Shown piece after piece: positions 1-6,454 of a stretch of DNA of 8,223 nucleotides. This DNA is from an uncultured Ruminococcus sp. (lineage in GTDB: Bacteria; Bacillota; Clostridia; Oscillospirales; Acutalibacteraceae). Each line of letters starts with the position of its first letter. The stretch's first letter is position 1. The translations under genes and the position numbers were made by a program. A model generated the notes under the pieces. That model was not told where the DNA came from. It was given only the letters and a program-made list of their open reading frames with translations, and searched no databases. The DNA lies in NCBI GenBank assembly GCA_902773155.1, contig CACYDK010000002.1, positions 1 through 8,223 on the forward strand, given 5' to 3'.

Positions 1-893
1 ACAAGCGCGATCCCCGGAGTAATGAGCAGAAGCGCGACGATGACCTCAGCCCTCATAATACTTTCGCCCAGAAGCAAGCCCGACCAGAGCGTGCCGAAGA
101 TCGGGATCAAAAGCGAAAATACGGTTATCCGGCTCACGGGGTGATACCTCAAAAGCGCTGTCCACAAAAGGAAGCTTATCGACGAGACAAGCGCAAGCCA
201 GATCAGAATGAGCGCGCCCGAGGGTTCGCAAAAATCTGTTTTTCCGCCCGTGAGCAAGCCGGCGAGCATTAGTAAAACTCCTCCGAAAATCAGCTGATAA
301 GCCGTGAGCGTAAGCGGATCCCGGTTTTTTGAAATCTTTTTTGTTATGATGTTTCCTCCGGCTCCGCAGAAAGCCGAAAGAAGTACAACAGCGTCGCCCA
401 GAACGGTCATCGAACCAAATCCGATATCGGTGATGTTCACGACGATTATTCCGGCAAAGCCGATGATACAGCCGAGCGTTTTCGGGACTGTAAGCCTGTC
501 CGAGCGAAAGAAAACAGCCGCCATAAGGATCGAAATCATCGACACGCTACCGGTTATCATCGAGGTGTTAGAGGCCGTTGTAAGGCCTACGCCGATGTAC
601 GCGAAAAGGTACTGCAGGGCGGTCTGCACCAATCCCAGAGACGCAACGGGCGCGATGTCGTCTTTCCCCGGAAGCGGAAACTTGCGATAGAACGCAAGAC
701 CGAAAAGCAACACTATCAATCCGGCGAGCGTAAATCTCTCGCCTGCAAAAAGGAGCTTGGAATTGACTCCGGAAATCGAAAGCCGCTCATAGCCGAGCTT
801 TATCAGCGGGAAAGCCGTCCCCCACAGCGCCGTGCAAAGAACCGCACCGAAATACGCGAAATATTTGTTTTTCAAAACAGATCTATTCTTCAT
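1..893 (-). CDS. EamA/DMT family transporter, C-terminus cut off by window edge
   Basis: Integral membrane permease of the drug/metabolite transporter superfamily; the substrate cannot be told from sequence. The 297 visible residues form the usual tandem of two EamA domains (about 12-155 and 165-297), each with several hydrophobic helices. The first helix carries ALWGTAFPLIK (22-32), a typical EamA opening, and the second domain ends with RITVFSLLIPIFG and SGLLLGE (255-277), the typical end of EamA proteins. Probably only a few C-terminal residues are missing, since the family is usually about 300 residues. The start is the ATG at 893-891; no other in-frame ATG precedes residue 111. There is no Shine-Dalgarno sequence in front of it, and the U-tract of the upstream corA terminator ends only a few bases before the ATG, so its expression is puzzling. 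The family call is firm; start and expression are less so. Confidence 0.88.
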   Translation of the reverse strand, partial: MKNRSVLKNKYFAYFGAVLCTALWGTAFPLIKLGYERLSISGVNSKLLFAGERFTLAGLIVLLFGLAFYRKFPLPGKDDIAPVASLGLVQTALQYLFAYIGVGLTTASNTSMITGSVSMISILMAAVFFRSDRLTVPKTLGCIIGFAGIIVVNITDIGFGSMTVLGDAVVLLSAFCGAGGNIITKKISKNRDPLTLTAYQLIFGGVLLMLAGLLTGGKTDFCEPSGALILIWLALVSSISFLLWTALLRYHPVSRITVFSLLIPIFGTLWSGLLLGESIMRAEVIVALLLITPGIAL

Positions 894-899
894 TTTTTC

Positions 900-937
900 A
901 AAAAAAGGGATCTGCCCGCGCTTTCAGGGCAGATCCC
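900..937 (-). terminator. Intrinsic terminator after corA-like gene
   Basis: A perfect 11-bp stem (907-917 pairs with 927-937) with a 9-base loop is followed on the minus strand by seven U (906-900). It begins 6 bases after the corA-like stop codon. The U-tract reaches to within 6 bases of the start codon of the next gene, so terminator and start region of the transporter are fused. Confidence 0.9.
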
Positions 938-943
938 GGAGAG

Positions 944-1870
944 TTACAACATTTTCTTGTGTTTGAGCCAAAACATCGTTATGATACAGATTATAAGAGT
1001 GGCTAAACAGACTATTCCGAAGCCGTGTACGGTTCCGGCAAAAGGCAGCCACTTGACGTTCATTCCGTATATTCCGGAAATAATCGTGGGAATCGCCATT
1101 ACTATAGTAATAGAGGTGAGGTATTTCATCACGTTGTTGAGCCTGTTGTCCATAACCGCGGAAATAAGCTCTCGGGTCGAGTCGATGATATCTCGGTAAA
1201 TGGTAGTCATCTCTATAGCCTGATTGTTCTCTATAATGGTATCCTCGATAAGCTCCTCGTCCTCGGGATATACATTCTGCCGCATCAACCGGGTAATCAC
1301 CATATTATTGGCTCTTAGCGAGGTTGCAAAATACACAAGCGACGACTCGAGCTCATGGAGCGAGATGATATCGGTGTCGAGCGTACCCTTTCCGGCGCGC
1401 TCTTCGATCTCGGTTCTGTCCTTGTCGATGTTGCGAAGGTCGTAAAGATAGAGCTTCGCTATGCTGTAAAGGATATGATAAACAAAGCGCATCTTCTTGC
1501 CTGTGCTGAAATTGCGCATTTTAAAGCGGAGGTTCTTCTCGAAAATCTCAACCTCCTGACGGCAAACGGTAATTACCGCGTCCGCCGTAACGATTATCCC
1601 GAGCGGGATCGTAGTGTAGTATTCCTCGTCGTTCCTGACCTCTGTGATCGGGATATCGACGAGGATCAGGGTATAGCTGTCCTCAACCTCGATACGCGAG
1701 CTTTCCTCGTCGTCCAGAGCGGCAACAAGGTCGCTGTAGTCAATTCCGTAATGGTCGACGATGTGCTGGCTCTCCTCGGCGTCGGGAGTGGTCATCTTGA
1801 CCCAGATTCCGGGCTGGAGCTCTTCAACCTCGTTGAGCACTCCGTTCTCGGTTTTGTAGATATTCATCAT
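944..1870 (-). CDS. corA: CorA-family divalent cation transporter
   Basis: Predicted pentameric inner-membrane channel for Mg2+ (or Co2+/Ni2+). The 308 residues fit the family length (about 310-320). A soluble N-terminal domain of alpha/beta character (1-120) is followed by long charged helices (about 130-248). Two C-terminal membrane helices follow (about 250-268 and 282-303), with the hallmark YGMN selectivity motif at 268-271 directly after the first. The tail is short and basic (KHKKML), as is usual. Two adjacent ATG codons (1870 and 1867) could serve as start; GGGGTG at 1883-1878 is a weak Shine-Dalgarno, 7 bases from the first ATG. The gene lies 108 bases after the metallophosphoesterase, has a candidate promoter of its own and ends in a strong terminator, so it is probably a separate unit. 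CorA-like proteins of Firmicutes include Zn2+ exporters, so the exact ion is open. Confidence 0.93.
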   Translation of the reverse strand: MMNIYKTENGVLNEVEELQPGIWVKMTTPDAEESQHIVDHYGIDYSDLVAALDDEESSRIEVEDSYTLILVDIPITEVRNDEEYYTTIPLGIIVTADAVITVCRQEVEIFEKNLRFKMRNFSTGKKMRFVYHILYSIAKLYLYDLRNIDKDRTEIEERAGKGTLDTDIISLHELESSLVYFATSLRANNMVITRLMRQNVYPEDEELIEDTIIENNQAIEMTTIYRDIIDSTRELISAVMDNRLNNVMKYLTSITIVMAIPTIISGIYGMNVKWLPFAGTVHGFGIVCLATLIICIITMFWLKHKKML

Positions 1871-1913
1871 ATTGCCACACCCCGCTTTTTATATAATCAC
1901 AACACTATTTTAC

Positions 1914-1942
1914 ATCATTTTTATTTTTAAATCTATAGTCAA
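1914..1942 (-). promoter_or_regulatory. Candidate sigma-A promoter for corA-like gene
   Basis: On the minus strand TTGACT (1942-1937) and AATGAT (1919-1914) are 17 bases apart. The -35 matches consensus at 5 of 6, the -10 only at 4 of 6. Start would be near 1907, giving a leader of about 37 bases. That leader is too short for an M-box Mg2+ riboswitch. Confidence 0.4.
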
Positions 1943-1978
1943 TTCGTAAGACATAACAAACCTATAACAAGGATACTA

Positions 1979-2842
1979 TCACTTTTTTACCACGTCAATA
2001 ACGCAAATCTCCGGCGGATTGTTGAACCTTGGAACCGGAACCTCGTTGCCGAGTCCGCCGGTGATGATCATCCTGGCCGTTTCGCTTTCATAATATCCCT
2101 TGGTATATTTTGGCAGAATGCCGTCTTGACCGAGCAAGCCCTGATTCGGAGCGAAAAGTCCGCCCAAAAACGGAAGTCTCACGATACCACCGTGAGTATG
2201 CCCACACAGCATAAGATCGATCTGTTTTTTGTCGAGTCCCCACATAAAACACTCCGGCTGGTGAACAAGGAGCACCGAAAAGCGGCTTTTTTCGCCCTCT
2301 ATGAATTTATCGAGAAACACGGCTTCCGGATTATTGTATTCAGAGCCGTTATACTCATAATACGGGAAATCCGTCAGTCCGCCGACATTGATTACGTCTC
2401 CCCTAACCTTCACCTCGTCCAAATCGTTGTCGAGAAGGGTCGCGCCCGAGGCCTTGATATCGGAAATCAATCCGTCATAATCCTCGTAGCCCAGCTCGTG
2501 GTTTCCGAGCACAGAATAAACCGGAGCGATACCGCAAAGGTTTTTCAAAAGCTTTATTCCTACCTCACGCTGGGGATATATTTTCGTGACAAAGTCGCCG
2601 GTAGTAAAAATCACGTCCGGCTTCTGCTCGCTAACCTTCCTGAGCAGGTCGGCGTTGTTCTCTCCGTACTCCCGGTTATGAAGATCCGAAAGCAGCACCG
2701 CCCTGAATTCAGCGTCAGTTTTTTTATTCTCGATTTCATATCGGTTGACGGTCAGATAATTCTCAGAAATAATTATATCTCCAAGTATAAACGCCGCCGC
2801 AATAAAAAGAATAATCAGAATAATCATAGTTCGTTTTCTCAT
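1979..2842 (-). CDS. Membrane-anchored calcineurin-like metallophosphoesterase
   Basis: Metal-dependent phosphoesterase related to the YkuE/YaeI group (YaeI has been linked to UDP-diacylglucosamine-type substrates), 287 residues. An N-terminal hydrophobic segment (about 5-25) after MRKR is probably a signal anchor that leaves the catalytic domain outside. All five metallophosphoesterase motifs are visible: DLH (D53, H55), GD (82-83), GNHE (113-116), the lone His of VHQPE (H194) and GHTHGG (214-219). The two-metal site therefore looks intact. Start: ATG at 2842 with GAGG 6 bases upstream, and a near-consensus promoter just before it. No terminator hairpin is visible after the stop, so some read-through into the corA-like gene is possible. 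The substrate is unknown; a role in envelope lipid metabolism or peptidoglycan-related phosphates is an inference from the family. Confidence 0.92.
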   Translation of the reverse strand: MRKRTMIILIILFIAAAFILGDIIISENYLTVNRYEIENKKTDAEFRAVLLSDLHNREYGENNADLLRKVSEQKPDVIFTTGDFVTKIYPQREVGIKLLKNLCGIAPVYSVLGNHELGYEDYDGLISDIKASGATLLDNDLDEVKVRGDVINVGGLTDFPYYEYNGSEYNNPEAVFLDKFIEGEKSRFSVLLVHQPECFMWGLDKKQIDLMLCGHTHGGIVRLPFLGGLFAPNQGLLGQDGILPKYTKGYYESETARMIITGGLGNEVPVPRFNNPPEICVIDVVKK

Positions 2843-2859
2843 TTTACGCCTCTTTACTT

Positions 2860-2888
2860 ATTTTATATGCGACGGCATTGGATGTCAA
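2860..2888 (-). promoter_or_regulatory. Sigma-A promoter for metallophosphoesterase gene
   Basis: On the minus strand a perfect -35 TTGACA (2888-2883) and -10 TAAAAT (2865-2860, 5 of 6) are exactly 17 bases apart. Transcription would start near 2853, right at the AAAGAGG ribosome binding site (2855-2849), leaving a leader of only about 11 bases. Confidence 0.75.
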
Positions 2889-2988
2889 GAACCAAAAAGC
2901 TAACCGTCAAAATCAACATTTTATCAAATGAAAAATATACATATTGACCAATAATCAATTATATATTTCAAACAATATAATAAATATA

Positions 2989-3017
2989 TTGACTTTTTTA
3001 GCGCTATTATCTATAAT
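2989..3017 (+). promoter_or_regulatory. Sigma-A promoter for 4,6-dehydratase gene
   Basis: TTGACT (2989-2994) and a perfect TATAAT (3012-3017) are 17 bases apart inside an AT-rich spacer. Start would be near 3024, giving a leader of about 45 bases that holds the ribosome binding site. A second TATAAT at 2976-2981 lacks a usable -35. Confidence 0.75.
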
Positions 3018-3051
3018 TATTAAGATATAGTATGTATTTTGACAAAACAAG

Positions 3052-3060
3052 AAAAGGAGG
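3052..3060 (+). promoter_or_regulatory. Ribosome binding site that sets a TTG start
   Basis: AAAAGGAGG ends 9 bases before the TTG at 3070. An in-frame TGA at 3040 and no ATG or GTG between it and 3070 leave TTG as the only reasonable start. Confidence 0.85.
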
Positions 3061-3069
3061 AGAGCTCAA

Positions 3070-4935
3070 TTGAAAAACTTCAACTACCGCAAGCTTGTGC
3101 TTGCACTCTCCGATATTTTCATTATAGTGATCGGCACCCTGATAACAAACTTCTTTTTCTCTCTTGTCGCTCCTGCTTATGTTCAGGGGGCAAAAGGGCT
3201 CGGCTATATAATTATCGCAGATATCATTATGTGCGTGCTGGTTCAGTTCGCGTTCGGATGCTACTCTAAGCTGTGGAGATTCTTCAAGCTCAGGGATTAC
3301 GCAGTCTGCGCCGCGGCTATGTTTATCGGCGAGCTGTTCTCGATAGTAATGTTCGTTGTTTTCGGAAAACAGTTTTCAAAGCTGTTCTTCCTGACCAATT
3401 ATATAATTACGACCTTTGGAGTATTGTCGTTCCGCTTTCTTTTCCGAAAGTCCTTCCTTGTTCTCACCGACGCCGGAGCCCACGACCGCTGTAAGCGCAC
3501 ACTTGTTGTAGGCGCGGGACAAGCCGCCAACCTAATCCTCACCGAGCTTGAGGGAGCGCAATACGACGCCAACAATCCCTGGCACGGACTTGAGGTCGTC
3601 GGAATGGTTGACGACGACATTTCAAAAATCAACACCAGGGTTCACGGAAAGAAAGTTCTGGGCTCTACCAACGATATCCCGGATCTGTGCGCTAGCTTTG
3701 TCGTGGACTTGATAATCTTCGCGATACCGTCCTGTTCGGAGGAGGATCGCGTGCGGATCCTCGAGATCTGCTCAAAAACCGGATGCGAGATCAAGGTTAT
3801 CCCCTATCTCGCAAACCTGATTTTTGACAGCGAGCACTCCGGGCTTATATCTCAGGCCACCGACATCAGGCTTGAGGACTTACTCGGACGCGAACCGATA
3901 GAATTCGACAAATCGAACATTAGAGAATACATCGCCGGAAAGGTTTGCCTGGTAACGGGCGGAGGCGGTTCGATCGGCTCTGAGCTTGTAAGACAGATAG
4001 CCCGATACTCCCCTAAGAAAATAATCATCCTCGATATCTACGAAAATAACGCCTACGAGGTTCAGCAGGAAGTTCTGATGGAATACGGCGATACCGTAGA
4101 CCTTGTTACTCTGATATGCTCTGTACGTGATTACGACAAGATGGAGGCTGTTTTCAAGGAATACCGCCCCGATCTGGTATTCCACGCGGCGGCTCATAAA
4201 CACGTTCCGCTCATGGAAACCGTTCCCGAGGAAGCTGTTAAGAACAATGTGTTCGGCACCTTCAACGTAGCGACTCTGGCTAAGCTATACAAGGCTGACA
4301 AGTTCGTTATGATTTCCACAGACAAGGCCGTTAATCCGACCAACGTTATGGGCTGTACCAAGCGCGTATGCGAGATGATCATCGAGTATATGGCGCAGAA
4401 CAGCGACCACACCGAGTTTGTAACGACGCGCTTTGGAAATGTACTCGGCTCCAACGGCTCGGTTATTCCGCTTTTCAGAAAGCAAATCGAGAGCGGAAAA
4501 CCGGTTACGGTCACTCATCCGGATGTGATCCGCTACTTTATGACCATTCCCGAGGCGGTTTCGCTCGTACTCGAGGCCGGAGCGATGGCTCACGGCGGAG
4601 AGATTTTTGTGCTCGATATGGGCAAGCCTGTCAAGATCGTCACCCTCGCCGAGAACCTTATTCGCATGTACGGAAAGGTTCCTTACGACGAGATCGAGAT
4701 CAAGTTCACCGGACTTCGTCCCGGCGAAAAGCTGTTTGAGGAGCTTCTCATGGACGAGGAGGGACTCAAGCAGACCGCAAACAAGAAGATTTTCATTGGT
4801 AATCAGCTAAAAATCGACCCGTCCGTGCTTCTGACTCAGCTAGACGAGCTCAAAAAGCTCGCCGAGGCCAACCAAAGCGGCGAGGTCGTCGAGCTGCTGA
4901 CCGTAATGGTACCAACCTTCAATCACAAGCCTTAA
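3070..4935 (+). CDS. Membrane-bound UDP-N-acetylhexosamine 4,6-dehydratase (PglF/WbpM/CapD type)
   Basis: Predicted to convert UDP-GlcNAc to a UDP-2-acetamido-2,6-dideoxy-4-keto sugar, the entry to diacetylbacillosamine, FucNAc or QuiNAc for capsule, glycan or glycoprotein synthesis. The 621 residues show four membrane helices (about 8-30, 45-65, 77-98, 105-125), then a first nucleotide-binding fold with GAGQAA (148-153), then the catalytic Rossmann domain with TGGGGSIGSE (296-305). The active site reads STDK (416-419) and MGCTK (427-431): Met427 replaces the usual SDR tyrosine, giving the S-M-K triad described for WbpM and relatives. LRPGEK (549-554) is the conserved family end motif. The start is TTG at 3070, decided by the Shine-Dalgarno and an upstream in-frame stop. 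The gene stands alone with its own promoter and terminator; no aminotransferase, acetyltransferase or glycosyltransferase adjoins it. The family is certain, the exact sugar product less so. Confidence 0.93.
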   Translation: MKNFNYRKLVLALSDIFIIVIGTLITNFFFSLVAPAYVQGAKGLGYIIIADIIMCVLVQFAFGCYSKLWRFFKLRDYAVCAAAMFIGELFSIVMFVVFGKQFSKLFFLTNYIITTFGVLSFRFLFRKSFLVLTDAGAHDRCKRTLVVGAGQAANLILTELEGAQYDANNPWHGLEVVGMVDDDISKINTRVHGKKVLGSTNDIPDLCASFVVDLIIFAIPSCSEEDRVRILEICSKTGCEIKVIPYLANLIFDSEHSGLISQATDIRLEDLLGREPIEFDKSNIREYIAGKVCLVTGGGGSIGSELVRQIARYSPKKIIILDIYENNAYEVQQEVLMEYGDTVDLVTLICSVRDYDKMEAVFKEYRPDLVFHAAAHKHVPLMETVPEEAVKNNVFGTFNVATLAKLYKADKFVMISTDKAVNPTNVMGCTKRVCEMIIEYMAQNSDHTEFVTTRFGNVLGSNGSVIPLFRKQIESGKPVTVTHPDVIRYFMTIPEAVSLVLEAGAMAHGGEIFVLDMGKPVKIVTLAENLIRMYGKVPYDEIEIKFTGLRPGEKLFEELLMDEEGLKQTANKKIFIGNQLKIDPSVLLTQLDELKKLAEANQSGEVVELLTVMVPTFNHKP

Positions 4936-4937
4936 CG

Positions 4938-4986
4938 AAAAAAGGCCGGAACCTTTTGCAAAAGCAAATCGGTTCCGGCCTTATTG
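4938..4986. terminator. Shared hairpin terminator between convergent dehydratase and GH25 genes
   Basis: A 12-bp perfect stem (4942-4953 with 4971-4982) surrounds a 17-base loop. On the minus strand it is followed by a run of U (4943-4938), making a strong terminator for the GH25 gene. On the plus strand only UUAUUGUCUU follows, so termination of the dehydratase transcript is probably weaker. Confidence 0.85.
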
Positions 4987-4997
4987 TCTTATACTGA

Positions 4998-5801
4998 TCA
5001 CTTTTCGATTATAAACAGGTCGAGATCAACGCTCCCCTCGATCCCATCGACTTTTCCGTCCTTGGAATACTGGAATATCCTTATGTTATCGTCGATCTCA
5101 GGTCGGTTATCATAATCGGCGAGCCAAATGCCATCGCTGTATTTTAGCTTTTCCGGCTCGTATTTTGTGCCGAAATCCTCCGAATAGCCGTAAACCGTCG
5201 CTTTATATCCGGCTTTTTTCATCGTTTTGCAGAACGCATTGGCGAGTGTTGAGACCGAGGAGGGCTTAACGCCGTCGGTTCGGGCGTCATCGTCCTCGAT
5301 GTACTCAAAATCGTAGGCAACAGGAAGCTCAAGGCTCTCGCCTGCCAATGCTTTTACGGCAAACTCCGCCTCCTCGGCGGCCTCATCCGCGCTTACGGCC
5401 TGACTGTAAAAATAGCCGCCGACCTTTATTCCGTTCTTCTTAGCCTCTCTGATATTTTTCAGCGAGTTATCATCCGGATAGAGCACGCCCTCATCGCCGT
5501 AGCCGCGTCCGCCGATACGGATCATAGCGTTTTTTATTCCCTGAGCGGCGACCTTTTTCCAGTCGATATCACCGCTATATGAGCTGACGTCTATTCCTCT
5601 CTCGGACGACAGAAGCTCGCTCTCGTATGTCAGAAAGCCGTCCTCATCAGTGCTGTACTCGCCCGGTTTGGTCTCGGGCTCGGTTTTCGGAGCCGTCGAA
5701 GCCTCTGTCATAGCGGGCCGGGTCGGGTCATTACCGCCCGAACATGACGTAAACAATCCAATTACAAACACTATTGCAAACAATATCACAAGCTTTTTCA
5801 T
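4998..5801 (-). CDS. GH25-family lysozyme, predicted lipoprotein
   Basis: Predicted peptidoglycan N-acetylmuramidase tethered outside the membrane, 267 residues. MKK plus a hydrophobic stretch (4-17) ends in LFTSC (16-20), an acceptable but not ideal lipobox with Cys20 as the lipidated residue. A Thr/Glu/Pro-rich linker follows (25-50). The GH25 barrel spans about 68-267: RGIDVSSYSGDIDW (68-81) with the first catalytic-site Asp71, YDFEY (163-167) with the D164/E166 pair, WLADY (226-230), QYS (244-246) and VDLDLF (258-263). The catalytic residues look complete. There are no SH3 or choline-binding repeats, so targeting relies on the lipid anchor. Start: ATG at 5801 with GAGG 7 bases upstream. 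It faces away from the duplicated small protein gene and shares a terminator with the dehydratase. A role in cell wall turnover is likely; defence against other bacteria is less likely for an anchored enzyme. Confidence 0.9.
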   Translation of the reverse strand: MKKLVILFAIVFVIGLFTSCSGGNDPTRPAMTEASTAPKTEPETKPGEYSTDEDGFLTYESELLSSERGIDVSSYSGDIDWKKVAAQGIKNAMIRIGGRGYGDEGVLYPDDNSLKNIREAKKNGIKVGGYFYSQAVSADEAAEEAEFAVKALAGESLELPVAYDFEYIEDDDARTDGVKPSSVSTLANAFCKTMKKAGYKATVYGYSEDFGTKYEPEKLKYSDGIWLADYDNRPEIDDNIRIFQYSKDGKVDGIEGSVDLDLFIIEK

Positions 5802-5829
5802 ATCTTAACCTCATACTTTTTGGGACAAT

Positions 5830-5861
5830 ATAATTCAAGCAAAGCGCACGCCGTGAATTAT
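5830..5861. repeat. Inverted repeat, possible operator
   Basis: ATAATTCA (5830-5837) and TGAATTAT (5854-5861) are perfect inverted arms around a GC-richer 16-base centre. No U-run follows on either strand, so it is not a standard terminator. Placed about 30 bases upstream of the GH25 start, it could be a regulator site; chance in AT-rich DNA cannot be excluded. Confidence 0.35.
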
Positions 5862-5939
5862 GCGGTATTGCCTATTATCCTTTATGAAAATCATACCATA
5901 ATTACGGGATTAAGTAAACATATCATTGTATTTTTGCTA

Positions 5940-5968
5940 TTGATTTATTGATGAAATTACAGTATAAT
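5940..5968 (+). promoter_or_regulatory. Sigma-A promoter for duplicated small protein gene
   Basis: TTGATT (5940-5945) and a perfect TATAAT (5963-5968) are 17 bases apart. Transcription would start near 5975, about 27 bases before the TTG start codon. This placement argues that reading-frame sequence upstream of 5975 is not translated. Confidence 0.7.
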
Positions 5969-5986
5969 TATTTACTACAGTATAAT
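5958..5986 (+). repeat. Direct repeat TACAGTATAAT over the -10 box and next to the ribosome binding site
   Basis: TACAGTATAAT occurs at 5958-5968 and again at 5976-5986, 18 bases apart. The first copy contains the -10 box; the second lies at the predicted transcript start and runs into GAGGAGGTG. A regulator site or a second weak promoter are both possible. Confidence 0.5.
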
Positions 5987-5995
5987 GAGGAGGTG
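5987..5995 (+). promoter_or_regulatory. Strong ribosome binding site that sets a TTG start
   Basis: GAGGAGGTG is close to a full complement of the 16S rRNA tail. AGGAGG ends 8 bases before the TTG at 6002, an optimal distance, whereas the next ATG (6014) is 20 bases away. Confidence 0.85.
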
Positions 5996-6001
5996 TGGAT
6001 T

Positions 6002-6454
6002 TTGGCTGTTAAAATGGGCGTTAGAGAGCTCCTGAGAGCGATAGATAACGCCGAAACTATATCCGACCTCTTCAAGCTCGTTAAGGAGCAAAACATTAAT
6101 ATGCGTATGCATACGCTCCCCGGAGCAAGCAACATAAAACCTAAACGGCTCGAGATCCGCTCCTTCCCTCCGGGTACAAGCTATCTCGATAAGCTCAAGG
6201 CCGCGGTCAGACTAACCGTTGAAAACACGATCATGAGCAAGGACGAGCTTATAGAGGCCGTTGACAAGGCCGAAAGCATATCCGACCTTTTCACCCTTGT
6301 AAAAGAGCAGGACATCGATATGCGTATGCACACCCTGCCCGGCGCGAGCAATATAAAACCGAAACGCCTCGAAATACGGAGCTTCGCCCCGGGAACAAGC
6401 TATCTCGACAAGCTTAAGTCCGCGGTTAAGCTCACAATAGAGAATACAAAATAA
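6002..6454 (+). CDS. Unknown protein made of two near-identical 72-residue units
   Basis: I do not recognise this family. The 150-residue product has no signal peptide, no membrane helix and no cysteine, so it is probably cytosolic. It is two copies of one module: residues 5-76 and 78-149, joined by a single Ile. Each unit has a predicted helix with ELxxAxDxAExISDLFxLVKEQ, a constant core beginning MRMHTLPGASNIKPKRLEIR, then SFxPGTSYLDKLK and a final helix. The middle 34 residues differ at only two positions. The core is rich in Arg, Lys and His, which could suit nucleic acid or phosphate binding, but this is speculation. The start is TTG at 6002, chosen for its Shine-Dalgarno; longer in-frame extension back to 5948 would overlap the promoter. 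The gene is monocistronic, with its own promoter and terminator, divergent from GH25 and convergent with the sortase/PAP2 operon. Confidence 0.85.
   Translation: MAVKMGVRELLRAIDNAETISDLFKLVKEQNINMRMHTLPGASNIKPKRLEIRSFPPGTSYLDKLKAAVRLTVENTIMSKDELIEAVDKAESISDLFTLVKEQDIDMRMHTLPGASNIKPKRLEIRSFAPGTSYLDKLKSAVKLTIENTK
6014..6229 (+). repeat. First unit of the 72-codon tandem duplication
   Basis: Codons 5-76 of the unknown protein. Starts with ATG (Met5), which lines up with the ATG that opens the second unit at an offset of 219 bases (73 codons). Confidence 0.9.
6233..6448 (+). repeat. Second unit of the 72-codon tandem duplication
   Basis: Codons 78-149. It opens with ATG AGC AAG, as if it were once the start of a separate gene, but has no ribosome binding site of its own now. 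Over 34 core codons it differs from unit one at 15 synonymous codons and only two amino acids (P/A and A/S). Confidence 0.9.

Larger units (their letters stand above)
5802..6001. other. Divergent intergenic region between GH25 and duplicated small protein genes
   Basis: This 200-base AT-rich spacer must drive both genes. The plus-strand promoter at 5940-5968 is clear. For the GH25 gene only a weak candidate is seen on the minus strand (TTGAAT, 17 bases, TATGAG, overlapping its ribosome binding site). An 8-bp inverted repeat (5830-5837 with 5854-5861) lies nearer the GH25 side. An 11-base direct repeat lies on the other side. No small ORF with a ribosome binding site was found. Confidence 0.6.

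Noticed and set aside
304..690. Open plus-strand frame of 128 codons opposite the EamA transporter
   Set aside because: The minus strand encodes continuous EamA sequence through this stretch; the plus frame is a shadow.
990..995. TATAAT on the minus strand inside the corA-like gene as a promoter for the EamA transporter
   Set aside because: No -35 lies at a usable distance (GGAATA at 17 bases), it falls in coding sequence of a membrane helix, and any transcript would still meet the terminator.
1355..1930. Open plus-strand frame of 191 codons opposite the corA-like gene
   Set aside because: It lies antisense to a clear CorA protein with an intact YGMN motif, has no ribosome binding site and its translation has no recognisable domain.
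1871..1978. M-box (Mg2+) riboswitch in front of the corA-like gene
   Set aside because: Only 108 bases lie between the upstream stop codon and the corA start, part of it taken up by a promoter candidate, and no matching stem structure is visible.
2126..2947. Open plus-strand frame of 273 codons opposite the metallophosphoesterase
   Set aside because: The minus strand carries all five phosphoesterase motifs. The plus frame is a shadow of it and has no ribosome binding site or family features.
5948..6001. Longer N-terminus for the duplicated protein starting at TTG 5948 or ATG 5951
   Set aside because: These codons overlap the predicted promoter and -10 box and lack a ribosome binding site, while TTG 6002 has an ideal one.
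6002..6454. Tandem repeats as a CRISPR or mobile element signature
   Set aside because: There are only two units, they are in-frame coding copies with silent differences, and there are no terminal inverted repeats or transposase.
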